DNA of 37,732 nucleotides from a bacterium (lineage in GTDB: Bacteria > SZUA-79 > Acidulodesulfobacterales > Acidulodesulfobacteraceae). The notes under the pieces were generated by a model, which worked only from the letters and a program-made list of their open reading frames with translations, was not told the DNA's origin and did no database searches. Shown here piece after piece: positions 17,016 to 25,955 of this stretch. The first letter of the stretch is position 1, and each line of letters starts with the position of its first letter. The stretch is from contig JAKBNN010000066.1 of the NCBI GenBank assembly GCA_021831025.1, positions 1 through 37,732 on the forward strand, read 5' to 3'. The position numbers were made by a program, and so were the translations under genes.

Positions 17016-17818
17016 ATAATGTAAGTGAAGCAGGGAACAGCGAAACGGCAAGCTTTGGCAAAATAACGGTTATAGGAACGGGTCCGGGAGATACCGACCA
17101 CTTGAGTAAAAAGGCGCTTGAAGCTATAAAAGATTCCCAAACGGTAATAGGATACTCGTCATATCTTAAACAGATAGACGGTATTTTAAGCGAGACGCAG
17201 GAAAGGTTGCCGTTCAATATGAAAGACGAAATTAAACGGTGCGAAGCGGCCGTTAAAAAATCTATGGAGGGCAGGGATGTAGCGCTTGTTTCCGGGGGCG
17301 ACGCAGGCATTTACGGTATGAGCGGGCTTTTGCTCGAGATTATCGAGAAAAAATCGCTGCTTGGGAAAATTCCGGTTGACTTTATTCCGGGAATACCCGC
17401 GTTTTGCGCGGCTTCCTGCGCCGTCGGAGCACCTATAATGAACGATTTTTGCGTAATTTCTTTATCGAATCTTTTAACACCGTGGGAAGATATCGAAAAA
17501 AGGCTAAGAGCGGCGTCCCAGGGGGATTTTGTTATAATACTTTACAATCCTAAGAGCATGAAAAGAAAAAACGAGCTTACTATCGCAAAGGATATTTTAC
17601 TCGAAAGTTTAGACAAAGACAGGCCTGTCGCTATCGTTAAGGCCGTTACGAGACCTGATGAGGAAATTGTTATAACCACGCTGAAAAATATGGATAATTT
17701 TGACATCGTGAGCATGAACACCTCGATTATAATCGGAAGCAGTAATACTTATGTAAAAGATTTTTTTATGATAACAAAAAGGGGTTACGGCAATAAATAT
17801 AATCTGGATTTAGCCTAA
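16964..17818 (+). CDS. cbiH: Cobalt-precorrin-3B C17-methyltransferase CbiH
   Basis: CbiH methylates C17 and drives ring contraction. GKITVIGTGPGD (about 32-43) is the SAM loop. SGGDAGIYGMSGLLLE and IPGIPAFCAASCAVGAPIMNDFCVISLS are close to the family pattern, and VIILYNPKSMKRK and a late TKRGYGNKY complete it. The first 31 residues are a low-complexity Asn/Gly/Glu leader that overlaps the cbiG 3' end. The start is supported by AAGGAG at 16949-16954. The last sense codon and the TAA stop lie at the left edge of a small palindromic element (17814-17873), so the current C-terminus is partly set by that insertion. Confidence 0.93.
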   Translation: MQEKERQCNNGGSRGNVNNVSEAGNSETASFGKITVIGTGPGDTDHLSKKALEAIKDSQTVIGYSSYLKQIDGILSETQERLPFNMKDEIKRCEAAVKKSMEGRDVALVSGGDAGIYGMSGLLLEIIEKKSLLGKIPVDFIPGIPAFCAASCAVGAPIMNDFCVISLSNLLTPWEDIEKRLRAASQGDFVIILYNPKSMKRKNELTIAKDILLESLDKDRPVAIVKAVTRPDEEIVITTLKNMDNFDIVSMNTSIIIGSSNTYVKDFFMITKRGYGNKYNLDLA

Positions 17819-17873
17819 TCCGGAATTACTTGGCATTGCAATGTTAAAGTAATTTTCTAACGCAGGATTAAGG
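17814..17873. mobile_element. 60-bp palindromic MITE-like element with TTTAG duplication
   Basis: The left end CCTAATCC mirrors the right end GGATTAAGG. Inside, AATTACTT (17824-17831) pairs with AAGTAATT (17847-17854), and CATTGCAATG at the centre is a perfect palindrome. TTTAG flanks both sides (17809-17813 and 17874-17878), as expected from target duplication. The right 22 bases recur inverted at 35572-35593. The element carries the stop codon of cbiH. Confidence 0.7.
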
Positions 17874-17898
17874 TTTAGTGAATAAAAAAGGAGAAACC

Positions 17899-18834
17899 AT
17901 GAAGGTTCTTATTACGGGCGGGGCCGGTTTTATCGGTTCTAACTTATGCGAAAGATTATTGAAGATGGGACACGAAGTATTATGCCTCGATAATTTTTAT
18001 ACGGGTTCTAAAAATAATATAGCCGAATTTCTGGGCAATTCAAAGTTTGAAGTTATAAGGCAGGATATTAGCGAACCCTTTTTAATAGAAGCCGATTTTA
18101 TAATAAATTTAGCCTGCCCCGCCTCTGTTCCGCATTATCAGAAAGACCCGCTTAAAACGATGAAAGACAATGTTTACGGGATATTTAATGTAATGGAAAA
18201 TGTAAGACGGCTTAAGATTCCGGTTTTACACACATCGACATCGGAGGTGTACGGCTCGCCGGGCGTTCATCCTCAGCCGGAAAGTTATAACGGCAATGTC
18301 AACACCGTTTCCATAAGGTCGTGTTATGACGAGGGGAAGAGAGCGGCAGAAACCATAATGTTCGATTATCACAGGCGGTATGGGGCGGATATTAAAGTTG
18401 TAAGGGTTTTTAACACTTACGGGCCGAAGATGCTCGAAAACGACGGCAGGGTTGTTTCGAACTTCATAGTGCAGGCGTTACAGGGGGATGATTTGACCGT
18501 TTACGGAAACGGCAAACAGACAAGGTCTTTTTGTTATATATCCGATTTAATAGACGGCATTACGCTATTTATGGAAAATAAAAGCGGGTTTACGGGGCCG
18601 GTAAATTTAGGCAATAATTATGAGTTTACCGTAATAGATTTTGCGAAATTAGTTATATCCCTGACAGGTTCAAAATCAAAAATAAGGTTTGTGGAATTGC
18701 CGAAGGACGACCCTATTCAAAGAAATCCGGATTTAACGCTTGCAAGAAAGATTTTAGGATACAATCCAAAGGTTGATATAGAAGAAGGGCTTAAAAAGAC
18801 CATATCTTATTTCAAGAAGGTTTTAAAACATTAA
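17899..18834 (+). CDS. uxs: UDP-glucuronate decarboxylase-like NAD-dependent SDR
   Basis: A 311-residue extended short-chain dehydrogenase that probably converts UDP-glucuronate to UDP-xylose for surface polysaccharide. Features are the NAD loop GGAGFIGSN (7-15), the catalytic region TSTSEVYG (112-119) and Y143xxxK147 in RSCYDEGKRAAE, which is the pattern of bacterial UXS rather than of GalE. RVFNTYGPKM and RSFCYISDLIDG follow as usual. I choose ATG 17899, with AAGGAG just upstream, over an in-frame GTG at 17878 that lies in the transposition footprint. A strong palindrome follows the stop and may end transcription. Confidence 0.9.
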   Translation: MKVLITGGAGFIGSNLCERLLKMGHEVLCLDNFYTGSKNNIAEFLGNSKFEVIRQDISEPFLIEADFIINLACPASVPHYQKDPLKTMKDNVYGIFNVMENVRRLKIPVLHTSTSEVYGSPGVHPQPESYNGNVNTVSIRSCYDEGKRAAETIMFDYHRRYGADIKVVRVFNTYGPKMLENDGRVVSNFIVQALQGDDLTVYGNGKQTRSFCYISDLIDGITLFMENKSGFTGPVNLGNNYEFTVIDFAKLVISLTGSKSKIRFVELPKDDPIQRNPDLTLARKILGYNPKVDIEEGLKKTISYFKKVLKH

Positions 18835-18851
18835 CTTTAATGTCCATATAG

Positions 18852-18884
18852 AAAAGGGGACAGATTTTAAATCTGTCCCCTTTT
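18852..18884. repeat. GGGGACAG palindrome after uxs (terminator-like)
   Basis: AAAAGGGGACAGATTT and its complement AAATCTGTCCCCTTTT form a near-perfect 33-base palindrome 18 bases after the uxs stop. A related copy sits at 32745-32768. The core GGGGACAG...CTGTCCCC is a widely seen intergenic repeat type. The A-rich and T-rich outer ends would let it act as a terminator in both directions. Confidence 0.75.
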
Positions 18885-18904
18885 CCGTTAACCCGATACC
18901 CGTT

Positions 18905-19129
18905 ATGATTAATTTTAATATAATAATAATCGAATCCGTTATATATATTATTGTGAGTATATTTCTCGGCTTCCTTTTGCGCCATGAAGATCTTAAGCGC
19001 ATTAAGAGATTAATTTTATTATTTTATCTGGTTATAGGCATAGCGGTATATTCTATTTTATATTTTATAATACTTTCAGCCGTAATATTATTCGCCGCCG
19101 TGTTTATTTTAAAATTTTATGAATATTAG
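18905..19129 (+). CDS. Small two-helix membrane protein, unknown function
   Basis: A 74-residue hydrophobic protein. Two predicted membrane helices (about 4-24 and 37-70) are separated by a short charged turn, RHEDLKRIKR. The segment after the turn is long enough for one bent or two short helices. No family is recognised. There is no clear ribosome-binding site before the ATG, and it lies alone between a terminator-like palindrome and a GGDEF-EAL gene. Chance coding is possible, but the hydrophobic pattern and the lack of a competing frame favour a real gene. Confidence 0.45.
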   Translation: MINFNIIIIESVIYIIVSIFLGFLLRHEDLKRIKRLILLFYLVIGIAVYSILYFIILSAVILFAAVFILKFYEY

Positions 19130-19260
19130 CATGAACTTAATTTCTTAAAAAGACCCATTACCTTCCTGCAAATCGGAAAAATTATGATATAATTAATATT
19201 AATCATCTAAAATAATACTTTAGTGATAAAACCGTAATTAGAAAAGGATATCCGATAAAA

Positions 19261-21237
19261 ATGATATTTAAAAATAATGCAATATACTTAATAGAAGGCT
19301 TATTTTTAATTATCACCGTCCTAATTGTCGCTATTTTGTTTTTCACGGGTCCGATTCCTGTAAAAAATATTACCGCTTTTAATTCAAATCTTTTATTAAA
19401 AATAACGGAACTAAATAAAGATATAAGGCATATTAAAAGAGGGACGGATAAAGTTATATATTACGGCGCCCTAAAACCCTCGCCGTCCCAAAAAATACAT
19501 TTTAAACAGGCTTTAAACAGCTTAGAACAGAGCTTGAAAAGAACCGATAAACAGTATAAAGAACTTGACGGATTTATTAAAAAAAACAGCGCATTTTTAA
19601 AATATGACAGCCAAATTACGGTATATTTTAACAAATCATACTTTAAGTGGAAAAATATCAGCAGGCCTATACTTAAAATAATTGTAAAACATCCCAAATA
19701 TATATCGTCCAGAATATCGTACAAGCTTTTTCTAAAACATACCCTTTATCTTTCCCATTTACCTACCGCAAATATTATTAAAGATACTAAGCTATACTCA
19801 GGCAGGTTTATTAACATAGCTATTTATACAATGATAGCCGGCGTTATTATTATATTGTTTCTCGGAATTTTATTTTTTCGCTACCTTAATAAAAATAAAT
19901 TCTTGGAGGAAAAAGCAAAATATATCTCGCTTTACGATCCGTTAACTAAGCTTCCGAACAGGAGTTTTTTCATCTCCGTTATCGATGGTTATCTTGGCAG
20001 GGTAGAATATAAAGGGCTGAACGCTTCTCTTGCGGTAATTGATTTTTATAAATTATCCTATATTAATAATACTTATGGGTATAGTGTCGGAGATAAGCTT
20101 TTACAAAGTTTTTCAAAAAGATTAAATAAAGTTATGCGGGATGGGGATATAGCTGCAAGGGTGGGAGATGATAAGTTTGGAATATTATTTGCCGATTTAG
20201 AAAATAAGGAAGATATTTTACAGATAATCGATAGAATAAAAGAAGAGTTTAAAAATCCTTTGTATTTAGACGAAATTAGTCCAGCTGAAGGCGGAAACGA
20301 ACGGAAATCGTTTAATGTTTCTTTTACCATGGGCATATCTATGTTTCCCGACGATGGAAGAAATGCGGGGGATCTTTTAAAATCGGCGGACATTGCTCTT
20401 TCAAGCGCAAAAGAGCAGGGAGAAGGGGAATATGAATTTTTTAAAACATCGATGAACACAAAGGCATCCGAGTTTTTATTAATGAAAAACAGTATAATAA
20501 ATGCATTTAAAAATAGAGAGTTTTTAATTCATTATCAGCCTTATTTCGACATAAAGACCGGCAAAATAAGCGGTATGGAAGCTTTGGCTAGATGGAACAG
20601 TCCGGATGCCGGTTTTATACCGCCGGTTAAGTTTATCCCGCTTCTCGAGAAGATGGGGTTTATAAGGCAGTTCGAAGAATTTCTAATAGATAAGATTTGT
20701 GGAAATTTAAAGGAATGGGAAGAAAAAGGGTTTAACATTGTGCCTGTTTTCATGAATGTATCGCCTGTCAGTTTTAGAAAGGGAGACCTGATAGGCATGG
20801 TTGTTTCCGCGTTGGACAAATACGGAATTGGTCTGTCCATGCTTAATATCGAAATAACGGAAGGCCTGTTTATACAAAATTTCACTTATGCTCTTAAAAT
20901 ATTGAATGCTTTTAAAGAAAAAGGGATTAAGATTTCATTAGACGATTTCGGGACGGGTTATTCTTCCTTGTCTTATATTAAAAATATACCGGCGGATTTT
21001 ATCAAGATAGATATTTCGTTTATAAGAGGCATGATAGAAAATTACAAGGATTTGGCAATAGTTAATGCCATCGTGGTTCTTGCTTCTAAATTGGGCATGA
21101 AAACTATCGGCGAAGGGGTGGAAACCGAAGAGCAGTTAGAAATATTAAAATCCTTCGGGTGCGACATGGTTCAAGGATATTTATTTTCAAAACCCGTTCC
21201 TGAAGACGAAATTTTACGGTTTTTAAAAGAGCCATAA
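19261..21237 (+). CDS. Membrane GGDEF-EAL protein: degenerate cyclase, probably active c-di-GMP phosphodiesterase
   Basis: A 658-residue signalling protein. Membrane helices at about 7-30 and 185-207 enclose a Lys-rich periplasmic sensor region. The GGDEF domain (about 220-395) has the active site changed to GDDKF (302-306), losing the second Gly and the catalytic Glu, so cyclase activity is unlikely. The EAL domain (about 405-655) keeps E440-A-L, N499, E534, D561/D562, K582, E618 and Q638, the metal- and substrate-binding set, so it should hydrolyse c-di-GMP. The altered GGDEF may serve as a GTP-sensing or structural module. It lies alone, with about 130 bases of AT-rich leader. Confidence 0.92.
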   Translation: MIFKNNAIYLIEGLFLIITVLIVAILFFTGPIPVKNITAFNSNLLLKITELNKDIRHIKRGTDKVIYYGALKPSPSQKIHFKQALNSLEQSLKRTDKQYKELDGFIKKNSAFLKYDSQITVYFNKSYFKWKNISRPILKIIVKHPKYISSRISYKLFLKHTLYLSHLPTANIIKDTKLYSGRFINIAIYTMIAGVIIILFLGILFFRYLNKNKFLEEKAKYISLYDPLTKLPNRSFFISVIDGYLGRVEYKGLNASLAVIDFYKLSYINNTYGYSVGDKLLQSFSKRLNKVMRDGDIAARVGDDKFGILFADLENKEDILQIIDRIKEEFKNPLYLDEISPAEGGNERKSFNVSFTMGISMFPDDGRNAGDLLKSADIALSSAKEQGEGEYEFFKTSMNTKASEFLLMKNSIINAFKNREFLIHYQPYFDIKTGKISGMEALARWNSPDAGFIPPVKFIPLLEKMGFIRQFEEFLIDKICGNLKEWEEKGFNIVPVFMNVSPVSFRKGDLIGMVVSALDKYGIGLSMLNIEITEGLFIQNFTYALKILNAFKEKGIKISLDDFGTGYSSLSYIKNIPADFIKIDISFIRGMIENYKDLAIVNAIVVLASKLGMKTIGEGVETEEQLEILKSFGCDMVQGYLFSKPVPEDEILRFLKEP

Positions 21238-21344
21238 AAATCTTCGGTTTTATTTATATGGTTTTATATACGGGAACGGTTTAATACCGGCTTTCGATTG
21301 TTTTTTTAAGGTTTGCCATAAAAGGCTTATTTACCGCATTAAAC

Positions 21345-21420
21345 TGGCTCCCCGAGACGGATTCGAACCGCCGACCCAGTGGTTAACAGCCACTTGCTCT
21401 GCCAGCTGAGCTATCGGGGA
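21345..21420 (-). tRNA. tRNA-Asn (anticodon GTT)
   Basis: Read on the minus strand, acceptor TCCCCGA pairs with TCGGGGA, the D-arm is AGCTCAGCTGGCAGAGC, the anticodon loop is CTGTTAA with anticodon GTT, and the T-arm is GGCGGTTCGAATCCGTC. CCA is encoded (complement of 21345-21347). A palindromic mobile element begins about 120 bases to the right. Confidence 0.97.
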
Positions 21421-21540
21421 ATTGAAGGCATAATGTCATTGTTATTGCCTGTTATAGCGCAATAAGTGCCGATTATCTGTAATGATTATTTAGCATTTAG
21501 TATAATGAAAGTCAAACCGGATGTCAATAACTTTTTAAGA

Positions 21541-21805
21541 CCCAAATTTGCCGATAGAAATTAATAAATTGACCTCAAAAGCTTAAAGACACTGGATTAC
21601 CGCTTCGCCATCTTCGCCCGCGTTTTCGGCATGCAAAAACAATCGTGCGGGCGAAAATATGTGTCTGACGACACTCGTGAAGTTTCTTTGAAACTTTCCC
21701 GCTTTCGCGGGAATGACACCCATTGGGTGAAAAGCTAAATACCCGCAAAGTCATTCCCGCGGAAGCGGGAATCCAGAAAATAAATTTTCTATCGGCAAAT
21801 TAGGG
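21541..21805. mobile_element. 265-bp MITE-like element with 20-bp terminal inverted repeats and TAAGA duplication
   Basis: The left end CCCAAATTTGCCGATAGAAA is matched by the complement of the right end, CCCTAATTTGCCGATAGAAA, with one mismatch. TAAGA occurs directly outside both ends (21536-21540 and 21806-21810). No coding frame lies inside. Internal hairpins include TTCGCCCGC/GCGGGCGAA, AAGTTTC/GAAACTT and the CATTCCCGCG...GCGGGAATCCAG repeat. The first 68 bases are nearly identical to the left end of the element at 29832. Confidence 0.85.
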
Positions 21806-21816
21806 TAAGACCTGTC

Positions 21817-21851
21817 GAGGCAATTTAGGGATGTTCTTAAGAAATTGCCTC
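21817..21851. repeat. Ten-base inverted repeat
   Basis: GAGGCAATTT (21817-21826) and AAATTGCCTC (21842-21851) form a perfect 10-base stem with a 15-base loop. No T-run follows on either strand. It lies between the mobile element and the otsB terminator. Its role is unknown. Confidence 0.55.
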
Positions 21852-21868
21852 AAAGAGCAAAAAGGGAC

Positions 21869-21907
21869 ATAAAAAACCTGCCGGAAGTAGTTTTTAACCG
21901 GCAGGTT
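21869..21907 (-). terminator. Rho-independent terminator of otsB
   Basis: On the minus strand AACCTGCCGG pairs with CCGGCAGGTT around a 13-base loop and is followed directly by a T-run (GGTTTTTTATG). It lies about 135 bases past the otsB stop, the right side and orientation to end that transcript. Confidence 0.8.
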
Positions 21908-22041
21908 AGGAGGACATTACATTGAGGAATTAAGGTGAAAACATAAAACCTCATTTATTTTAATTATATAACATAAAACCAAATAAATCAAATTTAAAAA
22001 AAATTTAAAAAAAATTTACGATGCTTACCCCTTTGCGTTTA

Positions 22042-22956
22042 TCAACCCGAAAAAATGTCAATGATGTTTTTTATAAAAACGGGCGTGCGGCTATAATCCG
22101 CAAGATAAAAATCTGCCAAAGATTGCTTTTTGCCTATAACACAGTTTATAAGACTGACATTAAAGGTATTTTCTTCCAGATTAAAGGAATAGTTATGCGA
22201 AAACATCGTCTCGTCCGTAATATCGTCGCCGATATTTACTCTTAAAATATTAATTTTTTTAATCGAAGCCTGCGAAAATGCGATGCTTTTCCGCGGCGCA
22301 AGCCCATACCCGTTATTTGAAACTACGCAGGCTTTCGAGATTTCTTTAACTAAATATCCGCAGGCGGAACCCTTATTCCAATCAATCCTTGGCCTTATTT
22401 CCAGTATCTTTTTCCCTCTCGTTATATGTAAATATTTTTTAAATTCAGGATTTTTGGCTATTATATTTTTGACGCTTTGCTTGAGAAACTTTGCCTCGCT
22501 GTTGTTTAAAAGCCTGTAATGCATACTTATGGAAAATTTCTTGTTTTCGATTATCAAACTGCTTATATCGATATTTTTAACTAAGCTTAAAGCCTCCGTT
22601 AATAAAGGAATGTAGTTACCTGCGTTTTCTACTAGAAAATTTAATTTAAAATCTTCGTAATAGCTTTTAATTTCAAATCCATGATTTCCCGAATAAATTA
22701 TATTCCTTTTTATATTAACCCTCTGCTCTATATCGGCTAATTCCCTCCCCGTTACTATGCATAAAAAAACATTTTTTATATTGTTTATTCCGGTTAAAAA
22801 ATCATACAGGCCGGGGGCAACGGCGACATCATATGGACTTTTGCATATTTTGACTAATGTGCCGTCAAAATCAACGCAAAAAAGAATTATATCAGGGTTG
22901 GCCGCTGCGATAATTTTTTTTATTTTATCGATTCTTTCGATACCGTTGTATAACAT
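22042..22956 (-). CDS. otsB: Trehalose-6-phosphate phosphatase OtsB
   Basis: This enzyme removes phosphate from trehalose-6-phosphate to give trehalose, a compatible solute. It is a HAD-superfamily phosphatase of 304 residues. D29 and D31 in CVDFDGTL are the nucleophile and acid/base, VTGR (68-71) and SGNHG (89-93) follow, K195 lies in WNKGSACGYL, and the metal motif is GDDITDE (243-249). All catalytic parts are present. It is divergent from otsA across 128 AT-rich bases, so the two probably share a regulatory region. Confidence 0.93.
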   Translation of the reverse strand: MLYNGIERIDKIKKIIAAANPDIILFCVDFDGTLVKICKSPYDVAVAPGLYDFLTGINNIKNVFLCIVTGRELADIEQRVNIKRNIIYSGNHGFEIKSYYEDFKLNFLVENAGNYIPLLTEALSLVKNIDISSLIIENKKFSISMHYRLLNNSEAKFLKQSVKNIIAKNPEFKKYLHITRGKKILEIRPRIDWNKGSACGYLVKEISKACVVSNNGYGLAPRKSIAFSQASIKKINILRVNIGDDITDETMFSHNYSFNLEENTFNVSLINCVIGKKQSLADFYLADYSRTPVFIKNIIDIFSG

Positions 22957-23084
22957 ATTAATTTAAAATAACATATAACGAAAAATATTAAAATATTGAA
23001 AAAACAACAGAAATAATATAAAATATTTAAACAAACCGTCCCAATGTTTATCTTTTACTTAAATTTATGTAAAAACCCGAATAA

Positions 23085-24590
23085 ATGGAAAAAGAAAGAT
23101 TTAATAATTTAATAAAAGAGAAATTAGGTAATATTAATTTAATCGTCGTTTCCAACAGAGAACCTATTGCCCATGAATATGTCGGAAAGAAAATTAAGGC
23201 CGTCAAATCTATCGGCGGCCTTACCATAGCGCTTGAACCTATAATGCGGAATCTTCACGGAACATGGATTGCCTATGGCGGCGGAAGCGCCGATAAGGTT
23301 GTTTCGGATGGGAATGGAAAGATAAAACTGCCCGAAGGGGAAGAATCTTACACGCTAAAAAGGATTTTTCTTACAAAAAACGACTTAAACGAATATTATT
23401 ACGGTTACGCAAACTCGGTTTTATGGCCGTTATGCCACACCGTATATGTTAAACCCGTTTTTAATTCCAATCAATTTTTATCGTATAACGAGGTAAACAA
23501 AAAGTTTGCGGATTCAATAATAGAGGAGATTAAAGAATCGAATAATGCAAACGGCGATAATGGCGCCGCCGTTCTTGAAAATGTTGTATGGCTTCAGGAT
23601 TATCATCTTGCAAGATGCGCCAAATATTTAAAAGAATATGACGAAAACATTAAAACATCGATATTTTGGCATATTCCGTGGCCGAATCCCGAAATATTTT
23701 CGGTATGTCCAGAAAAGATGAAACTGCTCGAGGGTTTGTTGGCAAACGATTTGATCGGTTTTCAAATAATATACCACTGTCAGAATTTTTTAAGGGCATG
23801 CGAGTGGGAGCTTGAGGCTCAGGTTAATTGGGCGGATTACTCCGTTACATATAAAGGCCATAAAACCAAAGTTATGCCTTTTCCGATTAGCGTAGATGCA
23901 AATTATTTAAATCACCTTGCCAAATCCGAAGATGTAGATAAGATAATCGACAATATTCAAAAAAATGACGAGATTATCGAGCCTTCGTATGAATTTTTGG
24001 CCGTTTCGGTTGACAGATTGGATTACACCAAGGGGATTATCGAAAAGTTAACGGCAATCGATAGGTTATTGGAAAACCATCCCGAACTTCAGGGCAAGTT
24101 TGTTTTTGTACAATTTGGAGTATTGTCGAGAGTGCATATCGATGCCTATAAAAAGTTTAACGACGACATTTCCGGACTCATAAATAATATTAACTGGAAA
24201 TATAGAACATCCGACTGGTATCCTATCGTAAGATACTTTAAGCAGCTTGATTTAGAGGTTTATTTAGCGTATTACAGGCTGTGCAATGTTATGATAGTCA
24301 GCCCGTTACATGACGGTATGAACCTTGTTTCTAAAGAATATATTATGTCGGATACCGATTATAATGGAATGCTTATATTATCCCGGTTTGCCGGGGCATC
24401 AAAGGAAATGTACGATGCCCTTTTGGTTAATCCGTTCGATACGGAATGTTTCGCCAAAAAAATATATAACGGGCTTTTTATGAGCAGGGAAGAAAAAGAA
24501 AGAAGAATATCGAAAATGCAAAATATTATTATGGAAAATGATATTTACGATTGGGCGTATAATTTTCTTACGGCGCTTTATTTAATTTGA
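23085..24590 (+). CDS. otsA: Trehalose-6-phosphate synthase OtsA (GT20)
   Basis: This enzyme joins UDP-glucose (or another NDP-glucose) and glucose-6-phosphate into trehalose-6-phosphate. The 501 residues cover the GT-B fold: VVSNREP (21-27) and the glucose-6-phosphate loop SIGGL at the N-terminus, LQDYHL (170-175), FWHIPWPNPE, RLDYTKG (311-317) and HDGMNLVSKEY (409-419) in the nucleotide-sugar half. Length and motifs are normal for bacterial OtsA. With the divergent otsB and the following MscS gene it forms an osmotic-stress group. Confidence 0.95.
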   Translation: MEKERFNNLIKEKLGNINLIVVSNREPIAHEYVGKKIKAVKSIGGLTIALEPIMRNLHGTWIAYGGGSADKVVSDGNGKIKLPEGEESYTLKRIFLTKNDLNEYYYGYANSVLWPLCHTVYVKPVFNSNQFLSYNEVNKKFADSIIEEIKESNNANGDNGAAVLENVVWLQDYHLARCAKYLKEYDENIKTSIFWHIPWPNPEIFSVCPEKMKLLEGLLANDLIGFQIIYHCQNFLRACEWELEAQVNWADYSVTYKGHKTKVMPFPISVDANYLNHLAKSEDVDKIIDNIQKNDEIIEPSYEFLAVSVDRLDYTKGIIEKLTAIDRLLENHPELQGKFVFVQFGVLSRVHIDAYKKFNDDISGLINNINWKYRTSDWYPIVRYFKQLDLEVYLAYYRLCNVMIVSPLHDGMNLVSKEYIMSDTDYNGMLILSRFAGASKEMYDALLVNPFDTECFAKKIYNGLFMSREEKERRISKMQNIIMENDIYDWAYNFLTALYLI

Positions 24591-24624
24591 ACCAACGAAA
24601 ACAGATTAAATAAAAATATTAACT

Positions 24625-25617
24625 ATGAAAAAGAAAAAGGATGACTATAAAAACGACTATCTTAAGAATAAGTATATACGTAAATTATTTAATGCGCTGA
24701 TATTAATAGCCGTTCTCGGCGGTTTATCTTTTGTCGGTTTTTATGTCATATCATATTACGCGAGATATTTTCCGAAAGGTTCTCTGCCGAAAGGTTCCTT
24801 TTCCATTATAGAGGCTGTTTTTATAGCGGTTTTTGGGGTAATCGCTATAAAAATTATCCAAAAGAATTTATTTAAGGTACTCGGCGGCTATATTTCCGAG
24901 GACAGAGCCGGATTTTTTAGATTTTTACTCAGCTTTATTGCTTATTTTACATTAATACTATTTATTTTTACCACCTTAGGCATAGACATATCCAATATTC
25001 TTCTCGGAGCTACTTTTATCGGCGTAATATTGGGTATAGCATCGCAATCTTTGCTGTCTAATTTGTTTGCAGGTTTTGTTATTATCTTCGGAAAGCCTTT
25101 TAAAATAGGGGATAGAATAACCGTTGTAACATGGCAATACGGTCTTTTAATGTCAACTTATCAGCATGAGGCCGTCAAGCCCGGATATACAGGGGTCATA
25201 AAAGACATTAATATACTTTTTACAACAATTGTCGAAGATAGCGGCTTTACTATGAGGGCGCCGAATAATATTTTAATGCAGGCTTTGATAACGAATTACT
25301 CTAATACGCGCAGAAGGATAGTCAGAGTGAGGTTCGAGCTGGATAAAAAAGTAGATTTCGAAAGTTTTAAAACGGAATTATTTAATTACTTAACAGGCGC
25401 AGGCGCAGACGCAGATGATATAAATAGTAACAATAATAGCAACGGCGGGGTTAATAACTTAATCGAAAAAGACCCATCCCCGTTAATCAGGGTTGCCGAT
25501 GTTTCCCTGACCAGTTATTTTGTGGCCGTAGAAGTTTACACCCCCCAGATTTATGAGGACCCCGTAAGGGATTTAGTCTTATCGTTCGTTATAAAAAGAA
25601 AAAGGATAATTGAATAA
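24625..25617 (+). CDS. MscS-family mechanosensitive channel
   Basis: A 330-residue inner-membrane channel that should open on hypo-osmotic shock and release solutes. Helices lie at about 20-45, 58-80 and 98-118, followed by the pore-lining helix around GATFIGVILGIASQSLLSN (128-146) and the beta domain beginning GKPFKIGDRITV. The cytosolic part is interrupted by an Asp/Asn/Gly-rich loop (AGADADDINSNNNSNGG). It follows otsA by 34 bases, which makes sense because trehalose accumulation raises turgor. Confidence 0.9.
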   Translation: MKKKKDDYKNDYLKNKYIRKLFNALILIAVLGGLSFVGFYVISYYARYFPKGSLPKGSFSIIEAVFIAVFGVIAIKIIQKNLFKVLGGYISEDRAGFFRFLLSFIAYFTLILFIFTTLGIDISNILLGATFIGVILGIASQSLLSNLFAGFVIIFGKPFKIGDRITVVTWQYGLLMSTYQHEAVKPGYTGVIKDINILFTTIVEDSGFTMRAPNNILMQALITNYSNTRRRIVRVRFELDKKVDFESFKTELFNYLTGAGADADDINSNNNSNGGVNNLIEKDPSPLIRVADVSLTSYFVAVEVYTPQIYEDPVRDLVLSFVIKRKRIIE

Positions 25618-25719
25618 TTTATAAAAAATTGTTATAGTAAGTTTTATTAAAATTAAAAATTTCAAGGCTCGCTTTAACTTAATAATCATTAAATTATTTT
25701 ATACCTTTGGAGGAATAAA

Positions 25720-25929
25720 ATGCCATTTGTGTCCATTAAAATGCTTGAAGGAAGGACAAAGGAGCAAAAGAAAAATCTTATCGAATCTATTACTAAAAGT
25801 GTGGCCGAAAGTTTAAATATAGACGAAAAAGCCGTATGGGTCGTCGTGGAAGACTTTCCGAAGGATGAGTGGGGATTGGGCGGGGAATTGGCATCGGAAA
25901 AGATTAAAAAGCTAAATAAACATAATTAA
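25720..25929 (+). CDS. 4-oxalocrotonate tautomerase-family enzyme
   Basis: A 69-residue protein of the tautomerase superfamily. After removal of Met the catalytic Pro is first (MPFVSIKMLEGRT). The family pattern RTKEQKKNLIESITKSVAE and VWVVVEDFPKDEWGLGG follows. A strong GGAGGAAT lies just before the ATG. No aromatic-degradation genes are nearby, so the substrate is unknown. Confidence 0.9.
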   Translation: MPFVSIKMLEGRTKEQKKNLIESITKSVAESLNIDEKAVWVVVEDFPKDEWGLGGELASEKIKKLNKHN

Positions 25930-25955
25930 TTAAATTATCAAAGGATTTATTGGCT

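Noticed and set aside
21541..21805. CRISPR array
   Set aside because: Repeated CATTCCCGC/GCGGGAATCCAG blocks are inverted, unevenly spaced and within elements with terminal repeats; there are no regular spacers and no cas genes.
22021..22966. Plus-strand frames of 74, 78 and 69 codons
   Set aside because: All are complements of otsB, whose HAD motifs fix the true strand.
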